A DNA stretch of 64,000 bases from positions 1 to 64,000 of the forward strand of contig NZ_CAKMSR010000002.1 of the NCBI RefSeq assembly GCF_928381705.1. The letters are read 5' to 3'. The stretch comes from Rothia nasimurium (GTDB lineage Bacteria; Actinomycetota; Actinomycetes; Actinomycetales; Micrococcaceae). Of this stretch, positions 1 to 9,300 are shown piece after piece (positions within the stretch are counted from its first letter, which is position 1; the number at the start of each line of letters is the position of its first letter). A model generated the notes under the pieces. That model was not told the DNA's origin and ran no database searches. It worked only from the letters and a program-made list of their open reading frames with translations. Position numbers and translations under genes: made by a program.

Positions 1-82
1 TAGCAACGGTCTTGTCCGGTATGGCTTGAGGTTATTTGTAGAGATTTAACGCTCATATTTTTGCTGCGGGTGGGGCCGTTGT

Positions 83-625
83 CTAGTTGGTGGGTGTGGG
101 GTGCGTGTCTACTTTTGAATAAGCCTCTGTATGTTGTGTGATGCTTTCACCATTCTCAGGGCGTCCCAGCTCATTCAGATAGCCCTCAATCCCTTCTTCC
201 TTATTTCCTGATAGTGTCGCCTGCGCCTGCTCGTAAGGCATAAATACCAAAGATGGTGCGCTGAAATCTCCGATTTCTCCCAAGATTTCTGCAATTTCTA
301 CAGAAGCCGTACGTAAAGGCGAAGGGATAAACTCCCCTTGGCTGTGTGCGTGTTTCCACTTCTCATGCCCTTCGTTCCATGCACGGGCGACTTCCACGAA
401 GGTTTGAGCGCGAGCTTCCGCAAAGATGCGTGCCGCTTCTTCATTGGCGAGCTCGATTTCATCAATGGTGGGCTGATCTCCTAGCCTCGCCAGTTGCTGT
501 TTGAGGGCAGCATTCTCGTTAGCTAAGCCTGCAATCTCTTGTGCCATAGCTTTCATACGGGTGCTTTTGAGGCCTTTACTAAAAGCGGCGAGTATCTGGT
601 CTGCTGTGTAGGACTGTGCGGTCAT
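83..625 (-). CDS. Hypothetical coiled-coil protein (180 aa)
   Basis: I do not recognise a family. The ATG start at 625 has no clear Shine-Dalgarno sequence. The N-terminal third (about residues 20-60) is rich in Ala, Leu, Gln and Glu in a heptad-like pattern (for example ENAALKQQLARL), so a coiled coil is likely. The middle is acidic and Ala-rich, and the C-terminal 30 residues are polar and probably disordered. No signal peptide or membrane segment is visible. It stands alone on the minus strand beside a gene remnant and terminators, so its context gives no function. A scaffold, phage-derived or mobile-element accessory protein are all possible. Confidence 0.55.
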   Translation of the reverse strand: MTAQSYTADQILAAFSKGLKSTRMKAMAQEIAGLANENAALKQQLARLGDQPTIDEIELANEEAARIFAEARAQTFVEVARAWNEGHEKWKHAHSQGEFIPSPLRTASVEIAEILGEIGDFSAPSLVFMPYEQAQATLSGNKEEGIEGYLNELGRPENGESITQHTEAYSKVDTHPTPTN

Positions 626-715
626 GGTTAAAAGATACGATTAACCGCGCTCACATGTGGCCGATTACGTGCAAAAAGAGCCCACCTCTATAGTTAGAAG
701 CGGGCTTTACTATTT

Positions 716-922
716 CTACTCGTAGCCGACGCCGTCGCCATCTCGGTCTAAATGGGTTCCGTATCCGGATTGCCCTACATAGACGGGTACCGCTCCAGCG
801 TCTTTAGCTGCAGAGCAGATAGTGTAGTAGATATCTGCTGGAGCTGGGGTTGACTCTTCAACGGACGCTATGTAGACGGCGGCACCACTCAGAGAGCACT
901 CGCTGCATAGCGTCTTCCTCTT
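716..922 (-). pseudogene. Remnant of an Excalibur-domain protein
   Basis: The minus strand is open from 922 down to a TAG at 716-718, but the frame begins just after an in-frame TAG (923-925) and contains no ATG, GTG or TTG. The encoded C-terminal part reads YYTICSAAKDAGAVPVYVG and ends LDRDGDGVGYE. That is the Cys-containing, DxDxDGxGYE calcium-binding Excalibur module found at the C-terminus of secreted Gram-positive proteins. A Pro/Ala linker precedes it. I read it as the 3' end of a secreted or surface protein that lost its start and export signal; a sequencing frameshift is the alternative. Confidence 0.6.
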
Positions 923-948
923 CTAGTCCCACCTTGGGCACATAGCAC

Positions 949-990
949 GCCCCCGACCTGGTGAAACATTCCAGGTCGGGGGCTTTTCTT
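949..990 (+). terminator. Rho-independent terminator, rightward
   Basis: A perfect 13-bp stem (GCCCCCGACCTGG at 949-961, its complement at 971-983) encloses a 9-nt loop and is followed by TTTTCTTT. The T-run orients it to the plus strand. No plus-strand gene lies upstream, so it may insulate the region or end a small RNA. Confidence 0.65.
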
Positions 991-1080
991 TGCCCTCTCA
1001 AAAATAGTGTAAACCCCTTTTTGAACCCCATTTCATTTTTAGGCCAGCTCGCGCTGCTCATCAAGCGAAATAATCTTTAC

Positions 1081-1113
1081 AAAAAACCCGCCCACCCCAG
1101 AGGGGCGGGCGGG
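1081..1113 (-). terminator. Rho-independent terminator, leftward
   Basis: On the minus strand a GC-only stem of about 12 bp (1102-1113 pairing with 1087-1098, one mismatch, 3-nt loop) is followed by six T residues (A tract 1081-1086). It lies about 200 bp downstream of the SRPBCC gene, so it could end that transcript or a separate small RNA. Confidence 0.65.
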
Positions 1114-1319
1114 CTGGTGAGGATACAAGACCGAAGCCAGGCTTTGATCTTGTGGTTCCTACGGCGGTTCGATTCAAAACCAAATCTCCGGTCCTGAATC
1201 ACCAAGAACCAGTCTACGCCTGTCAGGCAGGTTAAAGTTCATTCATTAACCATAATAGGCAACTATGACCCCTATATGACGAAGGACTTCCCCACAGGCA
1301 AGCGGTGCCAGCAGGCGTC
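1114..1319 (-). other. Gene-free stretch; possible small RNA before a strong terminator
   Basis: This interval has no convincing ORF on either strand. On the minus strand it runs straight into the strong terminator at 1081-1113 and contains a TATTAT box (about 1252-1257) and short inverted repeats such as CCTGCCTGACAGG (about 1219-1231). It may be a long 3' UTR of the SRPBCC gene or a small RNA. I could not match it to tmRNA, SRP RNA, RNase P RNA, 6S or 6C RNA. Confidence 0.25.
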
Positions 1320-1775
1320 CTAACCCTCTGCCGCCGCCTTGAGACGGGCTAATCCGCACTCAAAATCAGCACCGATGCGCTTTTGCATATTAAAGACCTT
1401 GAACATTGCTTTCATCATCAGGTTCTGCTCACCGCTCATCGACCAGGCAACTGCGGTAGCGCCCTCGGTAGGCTGCAGCTTGAAGTGGCTACGGTTCTGA
1501 GCGGCCCAGGGCTTGATGAATTCAATATCAACCTCAACCAGGTTGTCCTCCGCCGTCACTACAGTCATGCGACCCTCACCGGCCTTCTTGTTACCAGCCC
1601 AGGCCATCTTTGCGCCGACACCCCTCTCGGCACCCGAGTAGGTCTGCTGCATGGCGGGGTCTTGCTCCTGCCAGGGCGACCAGTTTTCCCAGGCGTGCAG
1701 GTCCTCAAGCAGGGAGCGGACGCGCTCAAGGGGCGCGTCGATAACGGTGGAGCGAGTAAGAAAAGTATTTGTCAT
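1320..1775 (-). CDS. SRPBCC (START/Bet v1-like) family protein
   Basis: The 151-aa protein has the usual SRPBCC layout. An N-terminal strand (TFLTRSTVIDAPLERVRSLL) leads into the helix and the W-ENWSPW motif near residues 29-35. Alternating strands follow (GAKMAWAGNK, GEGRMTVV, VDIEFIKPW), and a long C-terminal helix closes the cavity (residues about 120-148). This fold binds hydrophobic ligands; the subfamily with a WxxWSPW motif is often annotated polyketide cyclase/dehydrase, but the ligand is unknown. The ATG at 1775 fits the family start. It lies downstream of pyk on the same strand but is separated from it by a strong hairpin, so it is probably transcribed separately or by read-through. 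Confidence 0.75.
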   Translation of the reverse strand: MTNTFLTRSTVIDAPLERVRSLLEDLHAWENWSPWQEQDPAMQQTYSGAERGVGAKMAWAGNKKAGEGRMTVVTAEDNLVEVDIEFIKPWAAQNRSHFKLQPTEGATAVAWSMSGEQNLMMKAMFKVFNMQKRIGADFECGLARLKAAAEG

Positions 1776-1795
1776 ATCAACCAGTCTACAGAGAC

Positions 1796-1834
1796 AAAGG
1801 CCCCGCCACTTCAGGTCTTGAAGTGGCGGGGCCC
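1796..1834 (-). terminator. Terminator of pyk
   Basis: A perfect 15-bp stem (GGCCCCGCCACTTCA at 1799-1813 and its complement) with a 5-nt loop lies just past the pyk stop. On the minus strand it is followed by TTTG. Confidence 0.65.
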
Positions 1835-1872
1835 TCAGCGTGGCTTCACGGAGCCGTTTATCCTTTAGTCAC

Positions 1873-3342
1873 TTAGTCAGTGAAGGGACCGACGGTTTCG
1901 CGAGCTTCAGGCAGCACAGCGCCGGCGTCATCAAGGTCACCAACACGGTGGACCTTGACGGTGTTGGTGGAGCCAGCAACGCCGGGAGGTGAACCTGCTG
2001 CCATGACAATCATGTCGTTGGCTTCAGCCAGGCCGTTGGCCAGCATGTAACGGTCAACCACGGCGGTCATCTCGTCGGTGTCCTTAGCGGTGGGTGAAAC
2101 AGCAGCTTCAACACCCCACAGCAGGGACAGGAAGGCGCGGACGGAGGGCTCAGGGGTCAGAGCCAGCACGGGCTTGGCCGGACGCAGGCGGGCCAGACGG
2201 CGGGCGGTGTCACCGGACTGGGTGAAAGTAGCGATGTACTTAACATCCAGCTGGTCAGCAATGTTCACAGCTGCGCGGGTGATAGCGCCGCCACGGGTGC
2301 GGGGTGAGGTGCCCAGTTCGGGAACACGGAAGAGGCCGCGCTCTTCGGTGGACTTGATGATGCGAGCCATGGTCTGGATGGTGATGATGGGGTACTTACC
2401 CACTGAGGTTTCACCGGAGAGCATGACGGCGTCCGCGCCATCGAGGATAGCGTTAGCGCAGTCGGAGGCCTCTGCACGGGTAGGAGTGGGGTTCTGAATC
2501 ATGGTTTCCAGCACCTGGGTTGCCACGATAACGGGCTTTGCCCAGCGGCGGGCCAGTTCAATGGCGCGCTTCTGCACCAGGGGAACCTCTTCGAGGGGGA
2601 ACTCCACACCCAGGTCGCCACGGGCAACCATGATGCCGTCAAACCTGTCGACGATATCCTGCAGGTTTTCAACTGCCTGGGGCTTTTCAATCTTGGCAAT
2701 GACGGCGATCTTACGGCCTTCTTCTTCCATGATTTCGTGAACACGCTGGATGTCGTCGCCGGAACGGACGAAGGAGAGAGCGATGATGTCCACGCCCAGG
2801 TTCAGGGCGAAGCGCAGGTCACGCTCGTCCTTCTCGGTGAGGGCGGGGATGGAAACAGCAACGCCGGGCAGATTGATGCCCTTGTTGTTGGAGATGGGAC
2901 CGCCGACGATGACGCGGGTGGTCACGGTGGTCTCGTCAACCTCGATAGCTTCGAGGCGGATCTTGCCGTCATCAATCAGCAGGGTATCGCCGGGCTTGAC
3001 GTCACCGGGCAGACCCTTGAAGGTGGTGCCGCAGATTTCCTTGGTGCCTTCAACATCTTCGATGGTGATCTTGAAGGTATCACCGGGTTCGAGAACCTCA
3101 GCGCCGTTCTTGAAAGTTTCGAGGCGAATCTTGGGGCCCTGAAGGTCGGCGAGAATCGCGACGTTGTGACCAAGCTTTTCGGCCTGCTCGCGGATGGTTG
3201 CGTATGAGTTAGTGTGAACCTCGTGGTCACCGTGGCTCATGTTCAGGCGGGCGACATTCATGCCCGCTTCGATAGCCGCTGCAATTTTCTCGGGTGCAGA
3301 AATTGCGGGGCCAATAGTACAAACAATCTTTGCGCGTCTCAT
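1873..3342 (-). CDS. pyk: Pyruvate kinase
   Basis: Pyruvate kinase makes pyruvate and ATP from phosphoenolpyruvate and ADP in the last step of glycolysis. The 489-aa protein has the usual bacterial length. It begins with the family signature RRAKIVCTIGPA, followed by ARLNMSHG, the B-domain insert (about residues 70-170) and the active-site segment IAVIAKIEKPQAVENLQDI with its catalytic Lys. The Mg/K-binding region (MVARGDLGVE) and the ATQVLETMI and AVMLSGETSVGKYP motifs are also present, then the C-terminal allosteric domain. I chose the ATG at 3342 rather than the TTG one codon upstream because AAGG sits a few bases before it. The gene is monocistronic, with a hairpin terminator downstream. 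Confidence 0.97.
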   Translation of the reverse strand: MRRAKIVCTIGPAISAPEKIAAAIEAGMNVARLNMSHGDHEVHTNSYATIREQAEKLGHNVAILADLQGPKIRLETFKNGAEVLEPGDTFKITIEDVEGTKEICGTTFKGLPGDVKPGDTLLIDDGKIRLEAIEVDETTVTTRVIVGGPISNNKGINLPGVAVSIPALTEKDERDLRFALNLGVDIIALSFVRSGDDIQRVHEIMEEEGRKIAVIAKIEKPQAVENLQDIVDRFDGIMVARGDLGVEFPLEEVPLVQKRAIELARRWAKPVIVATQVLETMIQNPTPTRAEASDCANAILDGADAVMLSGETSVGKYPIITIQTMARIIKSTEERGLFRVPELGTSPRTRGGAITRAAVNIADQLDVKYIATFTQSGDTARRLARLRPAKPVLALTPEPSVRAFLSLLWGVEAAVSPTAKDTDEMTAVVDRYMLANGLAEANDMIVMAAGSPPGVAGSTNTVKVHRVGDLDDAGAVLPEARETVGPFTD

Positions 3343-3468
3343 CAATCAACCTTAGGTTTGTAGGGGTCTGAGAACCTTTGGTGTGGTTTCTGTCGGTAGC
3401 GGATTGACCACCGCCAACAACCAACATATTCACAGATAGTCAGCATGAAACCAACATGTCCACACCTC

Positions 3469-3474
3469 ATTATA
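3469..3474 (-). promoter_or_regulatory. Possible -10 box for pyk
   Basis: A consensus TATAAT on the minus strand lies about 125 bp upstream of the pyk ATG. No good -35 is visible at 16-18 bp, so this is tentative. The rest of 3343-3598 is AT-richer intergenic DNA with no gene that I can support. Confidence 0.3.
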
Positions 3475-3598
3475 CGTTGTTTCGTGAGGTTTTGGTGGAG
3501 GCATCGGGCACTTTCTGTGTAAATATTCGACATAAACCCCACCAAAACACACATAAACAGTCACAAACAAACAAAATCCGTTATCTAGCTTGTCAGCT

Positions 3599-3628
3599 TT
3601 GAGAGCACACGCCCCGGGCGCGTATCCT
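3599..3628 (+). promoter_or_regulatory. Promoter of the tandem flavodoxin genes
   Basis: TTGAGA (3599-3604) and TATCCT (3623-3628) are spaced by 18 bp. Transcription would begin near 3635, downstream of the ATG at 3631, which supports the start at 3682 for the first gene. Confidence 0.4.
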
Positions 3629-3681
3629 GAATGCAGAACACAAAGCTAGCCACCCACCCGCAAACCGATGAAAGAGTGCCC

Positions 3682-4272
3682 ATGCCTACCCCGAACGTCC
3701 TTATCCTCTTCGGCTCCACCTACGGCCACACCGAACGCTACGCCCACTGGATCGCAGAAGACCTGCGCGCCCACGCGTCCGCACCGCAGGTGACCCTCTC
3801 CCCCGTCGCCGAAGCCACCGACGAAATGATCGAAGCGGCCGACGTACTCATCGTCGGCGCCAGCTACCTGGGCGGCTTCCTCACCGGCGCCCCCACCCTG
3901 CGCAAGCGCCGCGAAGCCATGCTCACCGTGCCCAACCGTGTCTTCTACACCGTCTCCTTCAACGGCACCGAAGTCTACCCCCGCTCCTACCTCGATGAGC
4001 GCGTCATGAAGAGCTACAAGGCGGACGTTGCCGGCGACCGCCCCGCCTTCCACTTCCGCGGGGGCCTCAAGATGGACGAAATGTCCAAGCTGCACAAGAC
4101 CGCCCTCACCGGCGTCAAGACCGCCTACAAGCTCAAGCCCAAGCAGAACGAGTACGACAAGCAGCTCATCGAAGCCTTCGAAAACGGCGGCGCCGACCAC
4201 ACCAACCGAGAATGGACCAAGCCCCTGGTCGCCGAGGTTGAAACCTACCTGACCGACATCGCCGCCTCCTAG
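3682..4272 (+). CDS. Flavodoxin-like protein, copy 1 (HemG-type)
   Basis: The 196-aa protein begins with a flavodoxin FMN-phosphate loop (VLILFGSTYGHTERYAHWIA). It continues with the second FMN-contact region (VLIVGASYLGGFL) and FYTVSFNG, in the order seen in the HemG/flavodoxin-domain family. HemG oxidises protoporphyrinogen IX with quinone as acceptor, but no heme gene is nearby, so the redox partner here is unknown. The start at 3682 has GAAAGAG upstream; an earlier in-frame ATG at 3631 lies upstream of the likely transcription start. A second gene of the same family follows after 2 nt, so the two are co-transcribed and perhaps form a heterodimer. Confidence 0.7.
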   Translation: MPTPNVLILFGSTYGHTERYAHWIAEDLRAHASAPQVTLSPVAEATDEMIEAADVLIVGASYLGGFLTGAPTLRKRREAMLTVPNRVFYTVSFNGTEVYPRSYLDERVMKSYKADVAGDRPAFHFRGGLKMDEMSKLHKTALTGVKTAYKLKPKQNEYDKQLIEAFENGGADHTNREWTKPLVAEVETYLTDIAAS

Positions 4273-4274
4273 CA

Positions 4275-4832
4275 ATGAAAACACTACTAATTGCCTACGG
4301 TAGCCAGTACGGCTACACCGAGCAGTACGCCCGCTGGATCAGCCAGCAGCTAGAGGGGCGCTTTACCACCCAGCTACTCCCCCTAGACCAGCTAACCGAA
4401 CGCGCCGTAGCCGACGCGGACGTCCTGGTGGCGGGTCTAAGCGACTACGGCGGGTTCCTCACCGGCGCCCAGGAGCTCAAAAAGTACGAGCAGGAGCTGA
4501 GGGTCAAGCCCTTTGCCCTCTTCACCGTCTCGTTCAGTGGCTTGGCGGGGGCAAGCCAGCAGAAGCTCGATGCCCTGCTGGCCAAGAACCTGGGTGAGAC
4601 CCTGGTTCAGGACGCCCTCGGCACCTTTCACCTGCGCGGCGGCCTCGACCACACCCGGCTTTCTTTCAAGCACAAGACAGTGATGGTGGGCATCCGCTCA
4701 GCCATCGCCGCCCTGCCCAAGAAAACTGAAGCTAACCAGCAAATGCTCGACAGTTTCACCCGCAAAACCGTTGACTATTCCAGTCAAGAGCAGGTTGAAC
4801 CGCTGGTCGAGGCAGTAGCCGCTCTCGCCTAA
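4275..4832 (+). CDS. Flavodoxin-like protein, copy 2 (HemG-type)
   Basis: A 185-aa paralogue of the preceding gene. It shares the FMN-phosphate loop (LLIAYGSQYGYTEQYARWIS), the GLSDYGGFLTGAQELKKY segment and a FHLRGGLD-x-LSFKHKTVM region that matches FHFRGGLKMDEMSKLHKTAL in copy 1. It starts 2 nt after the upstream stop without its own clear ribosome-binding site, so translation is probably coupled. The copies differ at many positions, which indicates an old duplication with separate roles. Flavodoxin-dependent protoporphyrinogen or quinone oxidoreductase activity is plausible but not shown. Confidence 0.68.
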   Translation: MKTLLIAYGSQYGYTEQYARWISQQLEGRFTTQLLPLDQLTERAVADADVLVAGLSDYGGFLTGAQELKKYEQELRVKPFALFTVSFSGLAGASQQKLDALLAKNLGETLVQDALGTFHLRGGLDHTRLSFKHKTVMVGIRSAIAALPKKTEANQQMLDSFTRKTVDYSSQEQVEPLVEAVAALA

Positions 4833-4855
4833 GGGAAGTTCTAAGACACCCACAG

Positions 4856-4900
4856 AAAACCGGCCCCGCCCCAGAGATTCTGAGGCGGGGCCGGTTTCTT
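4856..4900. terminator. Bidirectional terminator between flavodoxin genes and gltD
   Basis: A long GC-rich stem (ACCGGCCCCGCC ... GGCGGGGCCGGT) with A-run before and T-run after can stop the plus-strand flavodoxin transcript and the minus-strand gltBD transcript, which converge here. Confidence 0.75.
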
Positions 4901-4902
4901 TA

Positions 4903-6366
4903 CTAGAGCGCCAAATCAATCGCCCGGTCGCTGGGGGCTACGGGGGCAGGGAGCAGAGTTGAGCCAGTCAGGTGCTTTTCGACGGCTGCTGCGCAGGCGC
5001 GTCCTTCGGCGATAGCCCACACGACCAGGGACTGCCCGCGTCCGGCATCTCCGCAGGAGAAGACGCCGGGGACGTTAGTCATGTAGTTCTCGTCGCGGGC
5101 AACGTTGGTGCGGCGGTCGAGTTCTGCACCCACCTGGGTGGTGATGGAGTCGTTGTCCTGGCCGGTGAACCCCAAGGCTAGGAAGACCAGGTCGGCAGGA
5201 ATGACGTGTTCTGTGCCAGCCTTAGGCACGCGGCGCCCGTCGGGCAGGTATTCGGTTTCAGCGACCTTGAGGCCGGTGAGTTTACCGTTCTCCCCCACGA
5301 ATTCGACGGTGGAGGCCAGGTACTTGCGTTCGCCGCCCTCTTCGTGGGAGGAAGAGACTTCAAAGACCTTGGGGAACATGGGCCAGGGTTCGTTCTCCGG
5401 ACGCTCGGCACCCGGCTTCTTGCCGATCGCCAGGGTGGTGATGGAAGCTGCTCCCTGACGCACGGCGGTGCCGATGCAGTCGGAGCCGGTGTCGCCACCG
5501 CCCAGCACGATGACGTGCTTACCTGCGGCATTGATGGTCGAGGCTTCTAGGTCACCAGCTACCACCCGGTTAGCTTCGGTGAGGTAGGGCATAGCGTAGT
5601 GGACGCCCTCCAGGTCGGCACCAGGGATGGGCAGGGCTCGCGGTGCGGTGGCCCCGGTGGCCACGATGACGGCGTCGTAGCGGCGCTTGAGGTTATCCCA
5701 GGTGATGTCTTTGCCGATTTCAACGCCGGTGCGGAAGCGGGTGCCTTCGGCCTTCATGACCTCGATACGGCGGTCAACGATATCTTTTTCTAGCTTGAAA
5801 TCGGGAATACCGTAGCGCAGCAGGCCGCCCACCTTATCGTCACGTTCGAAGACGGCAACGGTGAAGCCTGCCTGGGTCAGCTGCTGGGCAGCTGCCAGAC
5901 CGGCGGGGCCTGAACCGACCACTGCCACGGTCTTATCGAGCATACGGTCGGGCATAATGGGCTCGATGTATCCGCCCTCGAAGGCCTGCTCAGCAATGGT
6001 GTATTCAATCTGCTTGATGGTCACCGCAGGCTGGTTGATACCCAGTACACAGGAGGTTTCGCAGGGAGCCGGGCAGACGCGTCCGGTGAACTCGGGGAAG
6101 TTGTTGGTTGCGTGCAGGCGCTCAACAGCCTTTTCGGTTTGTTCCCGCCAGGTCAGGTCGTTCCATTCAGGAATCAGGTTGCCCAGGGGGCAGCCGACGT
6201 GGCAGAAGGGAACACCGCAGTCCATACAGCGGGAGGCTTGGGTCTTGAGCACAGCCGAGTTCTGGGCGACCTGAACTTCCTTCCAGTCCAGGATTCGCAC
6301 GGGCACGGGGCGCTTAGGCCGGTCTTGACGGGTGGTTACTTTCAGAAAACCGCGGGGATCAGCCAC
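4903..6366 (-). CDS. gltD: Glutamate synthase (NADPH) small subunit
   Basis: GltD supplies electrons from NADPH to the large subunit, which makes two glutamates from glutamine and 2-oxoglutarate. The 487-aa protein has the N-terminal Cys clusters for two [4Fe-4S] centres ([20 protein letters not shown] near residue 43 and CPAPCETSC near 98). It also has the FAD-binding [14 protein letters not shown] motif (about 147) and the NADPH-binding [13 protein letters not shown] motif (about 285), and ends with [14 protein letters not shown]. The GTG start at 6366 overlaps the gltB stop by 8 bp, so the subunits are translationally coupled in a gltB-gltD operon. Confidence 0.97.
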   Translation of the reverse strand: MADPRGFLKVTTRQDRPKRPVPVRILDWKEVQVAQNSAVLKTQASRCMDCGVPFCHVGCPLGNLIPEWNDLTWREQTEKAVERLHATNNFPEFTGRVCPAPCETSCVLGINQPAVTIKQIEYTIAEQAFEGGYIEPIMPDRMLDKTVAVVGSGPAGLAAAQQLTQAGFTVAVFERDDKVGGLLRYGIPDFKLEKDIVDRRIEVMKAEGTRFRTGVEIGKDITWDNLKRRYDAVIVATGATAPRALPIPGADLEGVHYAMPYLTEANRVVAGDLEASTINAAGKHVIVLGGGDTGSDCIGTAVRQGAASITTLAIGKKPGAERPENEPWPMFPKVFEVSSSHEEGGERKYLASTVEFVGENGKLTGLKVAETEYLPDGRRVPKAGTEHVIPADLVFLALGFTGQDNDSITTQVGAELDRRTNVARDENYMTNVPGVFSCGDAGRGQSLVVWAIAEGRACAAAVEKHLTGSTLLPAPVAPSDRAIDLAL

Positions 6367-9300
6367 GAGCGGTCACCTCCAAAATCTTGTTCCAAACCTG
6401 CATGGATTCGGTGTCTTCGCCGGCGGCTTCGGCCTCGGCGCGGATAGCTTGTACGGCGGCAAAGTCGCGCGGCAGTACCTTGGTGATGCGGGCGTAGGTA
6501 CCCTCCAGGTCTTCGAGCAGGGCGGACGCCAGGGTCGAGCCGGTCTCGGTGTGGTGGCGGGTCAGCAGCTGGGCGACCTCTGCGCGGTCGTCCTCAGAGA
6601 GTTCCAGGAAGCCGAGTTCACCGGATTCGCGGGACTGCTTATTGACCTTGGCCATATCGAGGTCGAGCACGTAGGCGGTACCACCGCTCATGCCCGCACC
6701 GAAGTTGCGACCGGTTGAGCCCAGAATCAGGGCCTTACCACCGGTCATGTACTCACAGCCGTGGTCGCCAATACCTTCAACAACGGCGGTTGCCCCTGAG
6801 TTACGGACCAAGAAGCGTTCACCGACGATACCGCGGATGAACATTTCGCCGCTGGTGGCGCCGTAGCCAATGACGTTACCGGCAACCACGTTCTCTTCGG
6901 CAACCAGGGGGGCTGCCGCGTCCGGAGCCACGATGATGCGGCCGCCGGAGAGGCCCTTGCCCACGTAGTCGTTGGAGTCACCGGTCAGGCGGATGGTGAT
7001 GCCCTGCGGCAGGAAGGCGCCCAGTGACTGGCCAGCGTGGCCGGTGAGGTTGAGGGTGATGGAGTCGTGGTCCAGCACCTCAATACCGAAGGTCTTGGTG
7101 ACGGTGTGGCCCAGCATGGTGCCCACGGATCGGTCAGTGTTGACCACCGGTGAGTCGATAGTAACCGGGGTGCGGTCGCTCAGAGTTGCCTGGGCGGCAG
7201 CGATGAAGGTGTTGTCGATATGCTGGTCGAGTTCGTGGTCCTGGTCCTTGAGGTGGCGGATGCCCTGACCCTCGTATTCCACGGCGGTGGAGGTGAGCAC
7301 CTTGGTCAGGTCAAGACCGTCGGCCTTCCAGTGGTCGATGGCCTGGGACATGTCGAGCACCTCGGCGTGGCCGATAGCTTCGTCCAGGGTACGGAAGCCC
7401 AGCTGAGCCAGGTATTCGCGCACCTCTTCAGCGATGAACTCGAAGAAGTTGACCACGTGGTCTGCCTGGCCGGTGAAGCGGGCGCGCAGGTCGGGGTTCT
7501 GGGTGGCGACGCCCACGGGGCAGGTGTCCAGGTGGCACTTGCGCATCATGATGCAGCCTTCGACGACCAGGGGCGCGGTGGCGAAGCCGTATTCTTCGGC
7601 GCCCAGCAGGGCGGCGATGATGACGTCGCGGCCGGTCTTGAGCTGGCCGTCCGCCTGTACAACTACGCGGTCGCGCAGGCCGTTGATCATGAGGGTCTGC
7701 TGGGCTTCAGCCAGGCCGAGCTCCCAGGGGGCACCTGCGTGCTTGAGGGAGTTGAGCGGGGCTGCGCCGGTGCCGCCGTCGTGGCCCGAGATGAGCACGA
7801 CGTCCGCCTTAGCCTTGGTGACGCCTGCGGCCACGGTGCCGATACCGATTTCAGACACCAGCTTGACGTGGACGCGGGCGGACGGGTTAGCCCGCTTGCA
7901 GTCGTAGATGAGCTGGGCGAGGTCCTCGATGGAGTAGATATCGTGGTGGGGCGGGGGCGAAATCAGGGAGACGCCGGGGGTGGAGTGACGGGTCTTGGCC
8001 ACCCAGGGGTAGACCTTGGCAGCCATGAGCTGGCCACCCTCACCGGGCTTAGCGCCCTGGGCCATCTTGATCTGGATGTCGTCGGCGTTGGTCAGGTAGA
8101 GGGAGGTGACGCCGAAGCGGCCGGAGGCTACCTGCTTGATGGCGGAGCGACGTTCGGGGTCGAGCAGACGCTCGACGTCCTCGCCGCCCTCACCGGTGTT
8201 GGACTTAGCGCCCAGGCGGTTCATAGCGATTGCCAGGGTCTCGTGGGCTTCCTTGGAGATGGAGCCGTAGCTCATAGCACCGGTGGAGAAACGCTTGACG
8301 ATTTCGCTGACGGGCTCAACCTCGTCGATGGAGATGGGGGTGCGGTCTTCGGTGAAGGTGAAGAGGCCGCGCAGGGTCATCAGGTCCTTGGCCTGGTCGT
8401 CAACCAGCTTGGTGTAGGACTTGAAGATGTCGTAGCGACGGGTCTTGGTCGAGTGCTGCAGACGGAAGATGGTCTGGGGGTTGAAGAGGTGGGGCGGGCC
8501 CTCGCGGCGCCAGTCGTACTCACCGCCGGTTTCCAGGGCGCGGTGGGGCACGGAGACGCCGTCGTCGGGGTAGGCGTCGTGGTGGCGCTTGCGGGTTTCA
8601 GCTTCGATGACGTTCAGCCCCACACCGTCCATCTGGGAGTGGGTGCCGGTGAAGTACTGGTCAACCAATCTCTGGGATAGACCCAGGGCCTCGAAGGTTT
8701 GGGCCCCGCAGTAGGAGGAGACGGTGGAGATGCCCATCTTGGACATAATCTTCTGCAGGCCCTTACCCAGAGCCTTGATGAGGTTGTAGACCGCCTCAGA
8801 CTCGGTCACTCCGGTGATCTCGCCCTGGGCTACCAGCTCTTCGACCGATTCCATAGCCAGGTAGGGGTTGACAGCTGAGGCGCCGTAGCCAATGAGGGTA
8901 GCAACGTGGTGGACTTCGCGCACGTCACCGGCTTCAACGATCAGGGCAACCTTGGTGCGGGTTGCTGAACGCAGCAGATGGTGGTGGACGGCGCTGGTCA
9001 GCAGCAGGGAGGGGATGGGGGCCCAGGCACCGTTAGAGTTACGGTCAGAGAGAATCAGGAACTGCACACCGCGTTCTACCGCAGCTGACACCTTTTCGCA
9101 GATTTCAGCGATACGGGCCCGCAGGGCATCCTCTCCCCCGTGGGCCGGGTACAGGCCGCTGACCTTAAGGGCGGCGGGCATGCCGTCCTCGTCCTCGATA
9201 TGTGCGATCTTGTCGAGTTCATCGTTGTTGATGACGGGGAAGTTCAGCCCAACGTGCTGCACCTTCACCCGGCCGTTGCGCAGCAGGTTGCCGTCCGCAC

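Noticed and set aside
1160..1180. T-loop-like GGTTCGATTC suggesting a tRNA
   Set aside because: The flanking 5-bp T-stem does not pair and no acceptor or anticodon stem fits around it on either strand.
3631..3681. Upstream ATG as the start of the first flavodoxin gene
   Set aside because: It lies before the predicted transcription start and the added residues have no family similarity.
7220..8680. 486-aa open frame antisense to gltB
   Set aside because: It is the shadow of a GC-rich coding gene: composition is Gly/Val/Asp-rich without motifs, and gltB is certain.
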